8,772 nucleotides of DNA from an uncultured Lachnospiraceae bacterium (GCA_944384285.1 CALWSX010000175.1:1-8772); one strand, 5' to 3'; positions 1 to 6,438 are shown, numbered from the stretch's first letter. Notes: generated by a model not told the origin, from the letters alone. Translations and numbers: made by a program.

Positions 1-325
1 GGATAGGATAAGTTTTTTGTTTTGTAAAAGAATATACTTCGCTATGGTATTTGTCTTCATCAAGGTTTCTTGATTCTGTTTTTTTGGCAAAAACAACAGG
101 AACATAATCAAAATACTGAGATGTTACAGCAGCAATAGCAATACCGCTTGCTTCAATGGTAAGAATTTTTGTAATTTCTACATCTGAGAATCTTCTTTTA
201 AATTCTTTGCCTATTTCATTTAAAAATTTAATATCAATTTGATGATTAATAAAGCTGTCAACTTTAATTATTTCTGTTCCTAAAACATCACCGTCAGATA
301 AAATTTTTTCTTTTAAAGACTGCAT
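1..325 (-). CDS. xpt: Xanthine phosphoribosyltransferase, partial (3' end cut by window edge)
   Basis: A purine-salvage enzyme of the cytoplasm that joins xanthine to PRPP to give XMP. The visible 108 residues start MQSLKEKILSDGDVLG and continue IIKVDSFINHQID, then ITKILTIEASGIAIA, PVVFAKK and VYSFTKQ. This order closely follows my memory of Bacillus subtilis Xpt (KVDSFLNHQID, ITKIVTIESSGIAPA, VPVVFARK, VYSFTKQ). The PRPP-binding loop and the C-terminus lie outside the window. The ATG is fixed by an AAGGAG ribosome binding site on the minus strand at about 335-340. The gene is divergent from the his operon. Its 5' leader is only about 50 bases if the promoter at 381-409 is used, which leaves no room for the purine riboswitch that often precedes xpt in Firmicutes. 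Other PRTases such as apt are less likely, given the VDSFINHQID and YSFTKQ matches. Confidence 0.93.
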   Translation of the reverse strand, partial: MQSLKEKILSDGDVLGTEIIKVDSFINHQIDIKFLNEIGKEFKRRFSDVEITKILTIEASGIAIAAVTSQYFDYVPVVFAKKTESRNLDEDKYHSEVYSFTKQKTYPI

Positions 326-380
326 ATTATTTTCTCCTTAAAAATTAAAAAACTGCGTTACAAGTTAATATATTTATTGT

Positions 381-409
381 ATTATATATAATAATGATTT
401 ATTTTGCAA
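381..409 (-). promoter_or_regulatory. Predicted sigma-A type promoter for xpt
   Basis: Read on the minus strand, TTGCAA (404-409) is followed by 17 bases and then a perfect TATAAT (386-381). Transcription would start near 374 and give a leader of about 50 bases before the xpt ATG. The -35 box directly abuts the -35 box of the his promoter. No purine-riboswitch fold or T-box can fit downstream of it. Confidence 0.7.
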
Positions 410-438
410 TTGACAAATGAATATTAATCTAATATAAT
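410..438 (+). promoter_or_regulatory. Consensus sigma-A type promoter for the his operon
   Basis: TTGACA (410-415), 17 bases, then TATAAT (433-438): both hexamers match consensus and the spacing is optimal. Transcription would start near 445, giving a leader of about 50 bases before hisZ. That is too short for a his T-box or an attenuator. A second -10 element overlaps just downstream. Confidence 0.82.
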
Positions 439-447
439 TGCTATAAT
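439..447 (+). promoter_or_regulatory. Possible second, extended -10 element
   Basis: TGCTATAAT has the TGN extension in front of a perfect TATAAT at 442-447, nine bases downstream of the first -10. No good -35 lies at the right distance, so it would act as an extended -10 promoter or simply be AT-rich chance. It also forms the left arm of the inverted repeat at 441-464. Confidence 0.4.
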
Positions 448-464
448 TTATTACGTTATTATAG
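441..464. promoter_or_regulatory. Inverted repeat across the predicted his start site (candidate operator)
   Basis: CTATAAT (441-447) and ATTATAG (458-464) are perfect 7-base inverted arms around a 10-base spacer. The repeat covers the predicted transcription start and lies between the -10 box and the hisZ ribosome binding site, a usual place for a repressor operator. The arms are all but pure A/T, so chance is a serious alternative. I cannot assign a regulator. Confidence 0.3.
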
Positions 465-493
465 TAGAGTAATAAAGTAAGGAGCTGTATTTT

Positions 494-1777
494 ATGAGAA
501 ATAATTCTTTACATACACCTGTAGGGGTTAGGGATTTACTTCCAAAAGAAAGTGAAATAAAATCTTTTGTTACAAAGAAGATAGAAAATGTTTTTAAAAG
601 TTATGGGTTTGAAACAGTAGAAAGTCCTGAATTTGAATTTTTAGAAGTATTTTCAGATGAAAACAAAGGAAGTACTGATCCAAAACAAATGTATAAGTTC
701 ATTGAACGAGACGGCTCTACTTTGGCATTAAGATCAGATATGACGCCTCCGATAGCAAGAATTGCTGCTACTGTATATGGTGATACTGAAGACCCGATAA
801 GGCTTTCATATTTTGGAAATACTTGCAGGTACTATGAAGAATATCAGGGCAGGGCAAGACAGGAATATCAGGCAGGAATTGAACTAATAGGAGTTAATTC
901 TGTTGAGGCTGATGCGGAGGTTTTGGTAATAGCAGTAAATTCTCTTTTAGAAACAGGTCTTACTGATTTTAATATTACAATAGGACAAGTTGAATTTTTT
1001 AAAGGTATTCTTGAAGAAACAAATTTAAGCCAAGATGACAAAAGAACTTTATATGAATGTGTAGCTCAAAGAGATTATGTTTCTGTTGAAAAAATAATAG
1101 AAGAAAAAAATCTCCCAGAAGATATTAAAGAAATTTTTATAAATTTACCGAAAATGTATGGTGATTTTGAAATTCTTGAATATGCTCAAAAAATAACAAA
1201 AAACGAAGTTTCAAAAAAATCAATTCAGAATCTTATGGAGCTTTATAAAATTATTGAGTATTATGGATATGAAAAATATATTACATTTGATTTGAGTATG
1301 GTAAGTAACTTAAATTATTATACAGGTATAATTTTTAGAGGATATACAGAAGGAATAGGATATCATATTGTAAGCGGTGGAAGATATGATAATCTTGTAG
1401 GGCAGTACGGAAAAAATAAAGAAGCAGTTGGTTTTAGTTTAAAATTAAGTGATATAATTTCATTAATTATAAAAAAAGATATAGAAATAGAAACGAAAAA
1501 AATAACAGCTTTAATTTGTTATAAAAAAGAAGGAATGAAATCAGCTCTTTTAGCTTCAAAGAAATTTAGAGAAACAGGTCTTTATATTGAAAACGGTCTT
1601 TTAGGTGATGACTTAAATAAAAATATAGAGTATGCTAAAAGCAAAAATATGAGTCATGTGCTTTATTTTCTTGATGATGAAAATATAAAAATGGCTATGT
1701 TAACAGGTGAAGCTGCAGGAACTATTCTTTATATAAAAAATTCGGATTTAACTGTTAATTCGGAGGGTGATGATTAA
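494..1777 (+). CDS. hisZ: ATP phosphoribosyltransferase regulatory subunit HisZ
   Basis: A histidyl-tRNA synthetase paralogue that forms a complex with the short HisG and is needed for its activity and histidine feedback. It begins LHTPVGVRDLLP, the class II synthetase start. It then shows LALRSDMTPPIARIA (77-91), GNTCRYYEEYQGRARQEYQ (108-126) and SNLNYYTGIIFRGYT (271-285). The synthetase motif 3 position reads AVGFSLKLSD (311-320) and lacks the arginine needed for aminoacylation, which together with DMTPPIAR argues for HisZ over HisRS. At 427 residues it is longer than the roughly 390 of B. subtilis HisZ. The extra part, about 335-415, looks like a residual alpha/beta anticodon-binding-like domain. 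The ATG has AAGGAG nine bases upstream (479-484). It is the first gene of the his operon. Confidence 0.95.
   Translation: MRNNSLHTPVGVRDLLPKESEIKSFVTKKIENVFKSYGFETVESPEFEFLEVFSDENKGSTDPKQMYKFIERDGSTLALRSDMTPPIARIAATVYGDTEDPIRLSYFGNTCRYYEEYQGRARQEYQAGIELIGVNSVEADAEVLVIAVNSLLETGLTDFNITIGQVEFFKGILEETNLSQDDKRTLYECVAQRDYVSVEKIIEEKNLPEDIKEIFINLPKMYGDFEILEYAQKITKNEVSKKSIQNLMELYKIIEYYGYEKYITFDLSMVSNLNYYTGIIFRGYTEGIGYHIVSGGRYDNLVGQYGKNKEAVGFSLKLSDIISLIIKKDIEIETKKITALICYKKEGMKSALLASKKFRETGLYIENGLLGDDLNKNIEYAKSKNMSHVLYFLDDENIKMAMLTGEAAGTILYIKNSDLTVNSEGDD
1762..1771 (+). promoter_or_regulatory. Ribosome binding site deciding the hisG start
   Basis: GGAGGGTGAT lies inside the last codons of hisZ. The same frame offers GTG 1767, ATG 1770 and ATG 1779. 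The first overlaps the site and the second is only three bases from GGAGG. ATG 1779 is 7 bases beyond the GGTGAT part and 12 beyond GGAGG, and it gives the usual HisG N-terminus. Confidence 0.65.
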
Positions 1778-1778
1778 A

Positions 1779-2408
1779 ATGGAATATTTAACATTTGCTC
1801 TTGCAAAAGGAAGACTTTCAGAAAAAACACTTGAGCTTTTTGAAAAAATAGGAATTTGTTTTGACGATATGAAAGAAAAGTCAAGAAAACTTATTTTTAC
1901 AAATGAGGAGTACAAAATAAAGATATTTCTCTCAAAATCAAGCGATGTTCCGACTTATGTGGAAAGTGGTACAGCTGATATAGGTATTGTTGGAAAAGAT
2001 ACAATCCTAGAAGAAAACAGAAATCTTTATGAACTTTTAGATCTAAAATTAGGAAAGTGCAAAATGATTGTTGCAGGAAAAGAAGAAGCTCTTAAAATAC
2101 TTGATAATAATGATTTAAGAGTAGCAACTAAATATCCTAATATAGCTAAAGATTATTTTTTTAAACAGAAACATCAAACGGTAGAAATTATAAAATTAAA
2201 TGGTTCTGTTGAACTTGCTCCAATAGTAGGTCTTTCAGATGTTATAGTTGATATAGTTGAAACGGGAAATACACTGATAGCAAACGGTTTAATGCCTTTA
2301 GCAGATATATGTCCTCTTTCTGCAAGGGTAGTAGCAAATAGAGTTAGTATGAAAACTGAACATAAAAGGATTATGGATATTATAGATAAACTTCGTGAAG
2401 TTATATAA
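1779..2408 (+). CDS. hisG: ATP phosphoribosyltransferase catalytic subunit, short form HisG
   Basis: Catalyses the first step of histidine synthesis: ATP plus PRPP gives N1-(5-phosphoribosyl)-ATP. From ATG 1779 it is 209 residues, MEYLTFALAKGRL..., the typical size of the short (HisGs) form. That form lacks the C-terminal ACT-like regulatory domain and depends on HisZ, encoded just upstream. Seen motifs are SRKLIF (35-40), VESGTADIGIVGKD (61-74), ATKYPNIAKDYF (116-127) and the phosphate/PRPP-binding signature ELAPIVGLSDVIVDIVETGN (145-164). An earlier GTG at 1767 in the same frame would add four residues and overlap hisZ, but it lies on the ribosome binding site. With the chosen start the gene begins one base after the hisZ stop, so translation is probably coupled. 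Confidence 0.95.
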   Translation: MEYLTFALAKGRLSEKTLELFEKIGICFDDMKEKSRKLIFTNEEYKIKIFLSKSSDVPTYVESGTADIGIVGKDTILEENRNLYELLDLKLGKCKMIVAGKEEALKILDNNDLRVATKYPNIAKDYFFKQKHQTVEIIKLNGSVELAPIVGLSDVIVDIVETGNTLIANGLMPLADICPLSARVVANRVSMKTEHKRIMDIIDKLREVI

Positions 2409-2423
2409 AAGGAGGCATATTTT

Positions 2424-3719
2424 ATGGTAGAAATAACTGTGTGTAAAACTGAAAAAGGACAGGAAAAAGTAAAAAAAATTCTTGAAAGATCTCAGCTTGA
2501 ATATGGTAATGTTCAGGAAATAGTAGATGAAATTCTTATGAATGTAAGAAGAGATAAAGATAAAGCCCTTTTTATGTATACAGAAAAATTTGATACAGTA
2601 AAACTTACAAAAAGAACACTGAAAGTTTCTAAAAAGGAAATTCAATATGCTTACAGTCAAGTAGATGAAAATCTTTTAAGAGTAATCAGAAAATCAGCAG
2701 AAAGAATAAGAGCTTACCATGAAAAACAAAAAATAAACAGCTGGCTTGAACCATCTGAAAGTGGTGAGATGTTGGGTCAGCTTATACGACCTATAGAAAA
2801 TGTTGGAGTTTATGTACCTGGGGGTAAAGCTGCTTATCCATCATCTGTATTGATGAATGTTATACCTGCTAAAGTTGCCGGAGTTCCAAATATTTATATG
2901 ACAACACCTGTACAAAAAGATGGAAAAGTTAATTCAACAACTATAGTATCTGCTATAGAAGCCGGAGTTACTGAAATTTTTAAAGTTGGTGGAGCGCAGG
3001 CTATAGCAGCTTTAGCTTATGGTACAGAAACTATACCTAAAGTACATAAAATATGTGGACCTGGAAATATTTTTGTTGCTCTTGCAAAAAGAACTGTATA
3101 TGGCCATGTAAATATAGATTCAGTAGCAGGACCAAGTGAAATTCTTGTAATTGCTGATGAAACAGCAAATCCTGTGTATGTAGCGGCTGACCTTCTTTCT
3201 CAAGCTGAACATGATGAACTTGCATCAGCAATTTTGGTTACAACAAGTAAAGATCTTGCAAAAGAAGTTGCAGCAGAGCTTGAAAAACAAACAGCGGTTT
3301 TGGAAAGAAAAGAAATAATCCAGAAATCACTTGATAATTTCGGTGCTATTCTTTTGGTTGAAAATATAGATGAGGCTTGTGATTTATCAAATAAAATTGC
3401 GCCTGAACATCTTGAAGTTTGTGTTAATGATCCATTTTCACTTCTTCCAAAAATTAAAAATGCAGGAGCGATTTTCCTTGGAAACTACTCACCAGAGCCT
3501 TTGGGAGACTACATGGCAGGGCCAAACCATGTTCTTCCTACAGGACAGACAGCTAAATTCTTTTCTCCATTATCTATAGATGATTTTATAAAAAAATCAA
3601 GCATAATTTCATTTAGCAAAGAAGCACTTCAAAGACTTGATGATGATATTATCACTTTTGCAAATGCTGAAGGGTTAACAGCTCATGCAAATGCTGTAAG
3701 AGTTAGAAAAAACAACTAA
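2424..3719 (+). CDS. hisD: Histidinol dehydrogenase HisD
   Basis: Performs the last two oxidations of the pathway, L-histidinol to L-histidinal to L-histidine, using two NAD+ and a zinc ion. The 431-residue length is normal. Recognisable stretches are RPIENVGVYVPGG (122-134), KVGGAQAIAALAYGT (187-201), KICGPGN (209-215), DSVAGPSEI (232-240) and GDYMAGPNHVLPT (361-373). By comparison with the E. coli enzyme the zinc ligands should be Q260, H263, D362 and H421, and the catalytic pair E328-H329 in IAPEHLEV. All are present, so the enzyme looks intact. The ATG follows AAAAGGAGG with eight bases of spacing, 15 bp after hisG. In several related operons hisC is near hisD and hisB, but it is not here. 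Confidence 0.97.
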   Translation: MVEITVCKTEKGQEKVKKILERSQLEYGNVQEIVDEILMNVRRDKDKALFMYTEKFDTVKLTKRTLKVSKKEIQYAYSQVDENLLRVIRKSAERIRAYHEKQKINSWLEPSESGEMLGQLIRPIENVGVYVPGGKAAYPSSVLMNVIPAKVAGVPNIYMTTPVQKDGKVNSTTIVSAIEAGVTEIFKVGGAQAIAALAYGTETIPKVHKICGPGNIFVALAKRTVYGHVNIDSVAGPSEILVIADETANPVYVAADLLSQAEHDELASAILVTTSKDLAKEVAAELEKQTAVLERKEIIQKSLDNFGAILLVENIDEACDLSNKIAPEHLEVCVNDPFSLLPKIKNAGAIFLGNYSPEPLGDYMAGPNHVLPTGQTAKFFSPLSIDDFIKKSSIISFSKEALQRLDDDIITFANAEGLTAHANAVRVRKNN

Positions 3720-3733
3720 TCGGAGATGATTAT

Positions 3734-4324
3734 ATGAGAAAATCAGAAATTACAAGAAATACTTTTGAAACAAATATAGATATGAGCCTTAATCTTGATG
3801 GAAAGGGTAAGTATGAAATAAATACAGGAATAGGTTTTTTTGACCACATGCTTACTCATATTGCAAAGCATGGTTTTATGGACTTATATGTTAAAGCTTT
3901 GGGAGATACATTTGTAGATTCTCATCATACCATAGAAGATGTAGGCATAGTGTTTGGGAAATGTTTAAATGAAGCCCTTGGAGACAGAAAAGGTATTGTA
4001 CGATTTGCAAATTTTATACTTCCAATGGAAGATGCTCTTGTTCTTTGTGCTCTTGATATTTCAGGAAGACCTTATCTTGCTTTTGACTGCAATTTTACTG
4101 TTCCTAAACTTGGAGATATGGATACTGAAATGGTTGAAGAATTTTTCAGAGCCGTTGTTATTAATTCTGGCTTAAATCTTCATATAAAAGTTTTAGGCGG
4201 AAAAAATAATCATCATATTGCCGAGGCAATTTTTAAATGTTTTGCAAAAGTAATTGATATTGCATCATCTTATGATAGTAGAATTGACGGAGTTTTATCA
4301 ACAAAAGGTATGTTGGAGGTGTAA
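3734..4324 (+). CDS. hisB: Imidazoleglycerol-phosphate dehydratase HisB (monofunctional)
   Basis: Dehydrates imidazole glycerol phosphate to imidazole acetol phosphate, using manganese. At 196 residues it is the monofunctional form: there is no HAD-type phosphatase domain of the kind fused to HisB in enterobacteria, so a separate histidinol-phosphate phosphatase is required. The duplicated metal-binding motifs are clear: GFFDHMLTHIAKHG (34-47), DSHHTIEDVG (62-71; H64, H65, E68) and NNHHIAEAIFK (158-168; H160, H161, E164). The C-terminal LSTKG (188-192) is also typical. The ATG is preceded by GGAG at 3722-3725, 14 bp after hisD. Its last two codons, GAG-GTG, form part of the hisH ribosome binding site, which ties the two genes together. 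Confidence 0.97.
   Translation: MRKSEITRNTFETNIDMSLNLDGKGKYEINTGIGFFDHMLTHIAKHGFMDLYVKALGDTFVDSHHTIEDVGIVFGKCLNEALGDRKGIVRFANFILPMEDALVLCALDISGRPYLAFDCNFTVPKLGDMDTEMVEEFFRAVVINSGLNLHIKVLGGKNNHHIAEAIFKCFAKVIDIASSYDSRIDGVLSTKGMLEV
4315..4319 (+). promoter_or_regulatory. Ribosome binding site for the TTG start of hisH
   Basis: GGAGG lies within the final codons of hisB, seven bases before TTG 4327. This is ideal spacing. No ATG or GTG near it is in frame with the conserved HisH start VSVIDYG, so the site fixes TTG as the start. Confidence 0.75.
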
Positions 4325-4326
4325 TT

Positions 4327-4923
4327 TTGGTTTCTGTAATTGATTATGGTATAGGCAATCTTGGAAGCGTAAAGAAAGCGTTTGAATTTATTGGAGAAAA
4401 GGTTGAAATTACAAACGATCCAAAAAAAATAATCAAAGCAGATAAAGTTATACTTCCGGGAGTAGGTGCATTTGAATATGCTATAAAAACTATAAAAGAA
4501 AAGCATTTTGATGAAGTTTTAAGAGAAATAGTTGATAAAAAAACACCTCTTTTGGGTATATGCTTGGGAATGCAGCTTATGTTTGACAAAAGTTTTGAAA
4601 ATGGCGAGTTTAAAGGACTTTCTTTGATGCCTGGTGAAATTGTAAAACTTCCTGAAACTGAAAAAATACCGCAAATTGGGTGGAATGATCTTGATATAAA
4701 AATAAAATCACCTCTTTTTGAGGGCTTGGAAGAAAAACCATATGTTTATTTTGTTCATTCATATTATTTAAAAACAGATGCACCTGTTGTAAGCGCAACT
4801 TGTTTTTATGGTAAAGAAATAGCGGTTGCTGCACAAAAGGATAATGTTTTTGCCTTACAGTTTCACCCTGAAAAAAGCGGTGAAACAGGCCTTAAGATAC
4901 TTAAAAATTTTGCAAAACTTTAA
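4327..4923 (+). CDS. hisH: Imidazole glycerol phosphate synthase, glutaminase subunit HisH (TTG start)
   Basis: A class I glutamine amidotransferase that releases ammonia from glutamine and channels it into HisF. The 198 residues match the family length. The nucleophile is C79 in LLGICLGMQLMF (75-86) and its partners are H180 and E182 in LQFHPEKSG (177-185). PGVGAF (44-49), IGWN (117-120) and YFVHSYY (141-147) are also family features. The N-terminus VIDYGIGNLGSV is standard, so the TTG at 4327 is very likely the true start, supported by GGAGG seven bases upstream. It begins two bases after the hisB stop and ends 11 bp before hisF. In most his operons hisA lies between hisH and hisF, but here it is missing. 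Confidence 0.95.
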   Translation: MVSVIDYGIGNLGSVKKAFEFIGEKVEITNDPKKIIKADKVILPGVGAFEYAIKTIKEKHFDEVLREIVDKKTPLLGICLGMQLMFDKSFENGEFKGLSLMPGEIVKLPETEKIPQIGWNDLDIKIKSPLFEGLEEKPYVYFVHSYYLKTDAPVVSATCFYGKEIAVAAQKDNVFALQFHPEKSGETGLKILKNFAKL

Positions 4924-4934
4924 GGAGGATAAAT

Positions 4935-5693
4935 ATGCATACAAAAAGAATTATACCATGTCTTGATGTTAATAATGGACGAGTGGTAAAGGGTGTAAAT
5001 TTTGTAAACCTTAAAGATGCGGGAGACCCTGTTGAAATTGCTAAATTTTATAACAATGAGCTTGCGGACGAGCTTGTATTTTTGGATATTACGGCATCAT
5101 CTGATAAAAGAAATATAATGCTTGATGTAGTAAGAAGAACGGCAGAGCAGGTTTTTATTCCTTTAACTGTTGGAGGCGGAATAAGAACAATAGAAGATAT
5201 AACATCTGTTTTAAATGCCGGGGCTGATAAAATTTCTGTAAATTCAGCAGCTGTAAAAAATCCTGATTTAATAAAACAGGCCGCTTTAAAATTTGGAAGT
5301 CAGTGTGTTGTTCTTGCTATTGATGCCAAAAGAAACGAAAAAGGCGGTTTTGATGTTTATTTAAACGGTGGAAGAGTTAACACTGGAATTGATGCTGTAA
5401 AATGGGCAAAACAGGCTGAAGAACTTGGATGTGGAGAAATACTTTTAACAAGTATGGACTGTGATGGTGTGAAAAACGGATATGATCTTGAACTTACTTC
5501 AAGGATTTCAAACTCTGTAAGAATACCTGTTATTGCATCAGGTGGAGCAGGATGTGAAGAACATTTTTATGATGCACTTACTAAAGGTGGGGCAGACGCT
5601 GCACTTGCGGCATCATTATTTCATTTTAAAGAACTTAGAATTAAAGATTTGAAAAAATATTTAAGGGATAAAAATATATCTGTTAGGTTGTGA
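4935..5693 (+). CDS. hisF: Imidazole glycerol phosphate synthase, cyclase subunit HisF
   Basis: A (beta/alpha)8-barrel that uses ammonia from HisH to turn PRFAR into imidazole glycerol phosphate and AICAR, the latter returning to purine synthesis. The 252 residues match the family. The catalytic aspartates are D11 (RIIPCLDVNNGRVVKG) and D130 (VLAIDAKR). The phosphate-binding loops are TVGGGIR (78-84) and ASGGAG (201-206), and TSMDCDG (172-178) is the usual barrel motif. With D11 and D130 both kept, it looks like a normal HisF rather than one repurposed to replace the absent HisA. AAGGAGG (4922-4928) overlaps the hisH stop codon and gives six bases of spacing to the ATG. Confidence 0.97.
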   Translation: MHTKRIIPCLDVNNGRVVKGVNFVNLKDAGDPVEIAKFYNNELADELVFLDITASSDKRNIMLDVVRRTAEQVFIPLTVGGGIRTIEDITSVLNAGADKISVNSAAVKNPDLIKQAALKFGSQCVVLAIDAKRNEKGGFDVYLNGGRVNTGIDAVKWAKQAEELGCGEILLTSMDCDGVKNGYDLELTSRISNSVRIPVIASGGAGCEEHFYDALTKGGADAALAASLFHFKELRIKDLKKYLRDKNISVRL

Positions 5694-5697
5694 TATT

Positions 5698-6033
5698 ATG
5701 AATTTTGAAGATACTTTAAAATATGATGAAAGAGGCCTTATTCCCGTTATAACTCAAGATGTAAACACAGGTACGGTTTTAATGCTTGCTTATGCTAATA
5801 AAGAGGCTGTAAAACTTACAATAGAAACAAAAAAAGCCCATTATTTCAGCAGAAGCAGAAAAAGTTTGTGGTTAAAAGGGGAAACATCTGGACATTTTCA
5901 GTATATAGAGGATATCTTATATGATTGTGATTGTGATACACTTTTGTATAAAGTAAAACAAGAAGGAGCAGCTTGTCATACGGGCAAATATTCTTGTTTT
6001 TACAGAAATTATTTGGGTGAGGAGATAATGTAA
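5698..6033 (+). CDS. hisI: Phosphoribosyl-AMP cyclohydrolase HisI (monofunctional)
   Basis: Opens the purine ring of phosphoribosyl-AMP to give ProFAR, the third pathway step. At 111 residues it is the stand-alone cyclohydrolase, with the pyrophosphohydrolase encoded separately by the next gene. The metal-binding motif YDCDCDTLLYKV (75-86) holds D76, D78 and D80 for magnesium and C77 for zinc, with C93 and C100 (EGAACHTGKYSC) as the other zinc ligands. TVLMLAYANKEA (26-37) and HYFSRSRKSLWLKGETSGH (48-66) are typical too. The start ATG is four bases after the hisF stop and has only a weak AGG site at 5685-5687, so translation probably depends on coupling to hisF. Confidence 0.96.
   Translation: MNFEDTLKYDERGLIPVITQDVNTGTVLMLAYANKEAVKLTIETKKAHYFSRSRKSLWLKGETSGHFQYIEDILYDCDCDTLLYKVKQEGAACHTGKYSCFYRNYLGEEIM
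6020..6024 (+). promoter_or_regulatory. Ribosome binding site for the TTG start of hisE
   Basis: AGGAG within the last codons of hisI, nine bases before TTG 6034. A stronger GGAGGAG (6036-6042) lies downstream, but it serves an ATG (6047) that is out of frame with hisE. Confidence 0.55.
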
Positions 6034-6363
6034 TTGGAGGAGAAAAATGTACTTGTTAAAATTTGTGATTTGGTTAATGATAGAAAAGCAAATCCTAAAG
6101 AAGGTTCTTATACAAACTATCTTTTAAATGAGGGAATTGATAAAATTCTTAAAAAAGTAGGAGAAGAATCTTCAGAAACAATTATAGCAGCAAAAAATTC
6201 AAATAATGATGAACTTATTTATGAAATTTCCGATTTATGTTATCATTTGTCGGTTTTACTTGCGTATAAAGGTCTTTCTTTTGAAGATATATTTAATGAA
6301 CTTGAAAAAAGGACTTTCAAAGAAAGTAATTTAAAAGAAAAACATAAAAAAGGTGAAATTTAA
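6034..6363 (+). CDS. hisE: Phosphoribosyl-ATP pyrophosphatase HisE (TTG start)
   Basis: Hydrolyses phosphoribosyl-ATP to phosphoribosyl-AMP and pyrophosphate, the second pathway step. At 109 residues from TTG it fits the family. Its core is RKANPKEGSYTNYL (17-30), KILKKVGEESSETIIAAKN (37-55) and ELIYEISDLCYHLSVLL (60-76). The MazG-like magnesium ligands E44, E45, E48, E64 and D67 are present. The TTG directly follows the hisI stop and has AGGAG nine bases upstream. The reading frame from there aligns naturally with the usual HisE N-terminus. The only nearby ATG, 6047, is out of frame despite a better ribosome binding site. The C-terminal KEKHKKGEI is a charged tail. It is the last recognised his gene, and no terminator is visible directly after it. 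Confidence 0.93.
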   Translation: MEEKNVLVKICDLVNDRKANPKEGSYTNYLLNEGIDKILKKVGEESSETIIAAKNSNNDELIYEISDLCYHLSVLLAYKGLSFEDIFNELEKRTFKESNLKEKHKKGEI

Positions 6364-6404
6364 TTATGTAGACAGGCAACAAAATAAAAATATCTCATAA
6401 TATA

Positions 6405-6430
6405 GAATTACAAAGGATTTCTTTTAATTC
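6405..6430 (+). other. AT-rich hairpin directly before the cysteine-rich gene's ribosome binding site
   Basis: GAATTA (6405-6410) pairs with TAATTC (6425-6430), and AAAG (6412-6415) with CTTT (6421-6424), leaving a bulged C and a five-base loop. The stem ends exactly where AAGGAGGT (6431-6438) begins. It lacks a U-tract, so it is not a terminator. It could influence translation or mark an RNA 5' end, but such AT pairing can arise by chance. Confidence 0.3.
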
Positions 6431-6438
6431 AAGGAGGT
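6431..6438 (+). promoter_or_regulatory. Very strong ribosome binding site of the cysteine-rich small protein
   Basis: AAGGAGGT, an extended match to the 16S rRNA tail, lies six bases before ATG 6445. It is one of the best sites in the window, suggesting that this small gene is really translated. Confidence 0.8.

Noticed and set aside
494..1777. Histidyl-tRNA synthetase hisS instead of hisZ
   Set aside because: Motif 3 arginine is missing (AVGFSLKLSD), DMTPPIAR and the Q-G-R-A-R-Q-E pattern fit HisZ, and the next gene is the short HisG that needs HisZ.
1767..1778. GTG or ATG start of hisG upstream of 1779
   Set aside because: They overlap or sit too close to the GGAGGG site, and the HisG family begins at the residues equal to MEYLTFALAKGR.
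2298..2660. 120-residue minus-strand reading frame across the hisG-hisD junction
   Set aside because: Phe/Tyr/Ile-rich low-complexity translation typical of the antisense of AT-rich coding DNA, covered by two certain genes.
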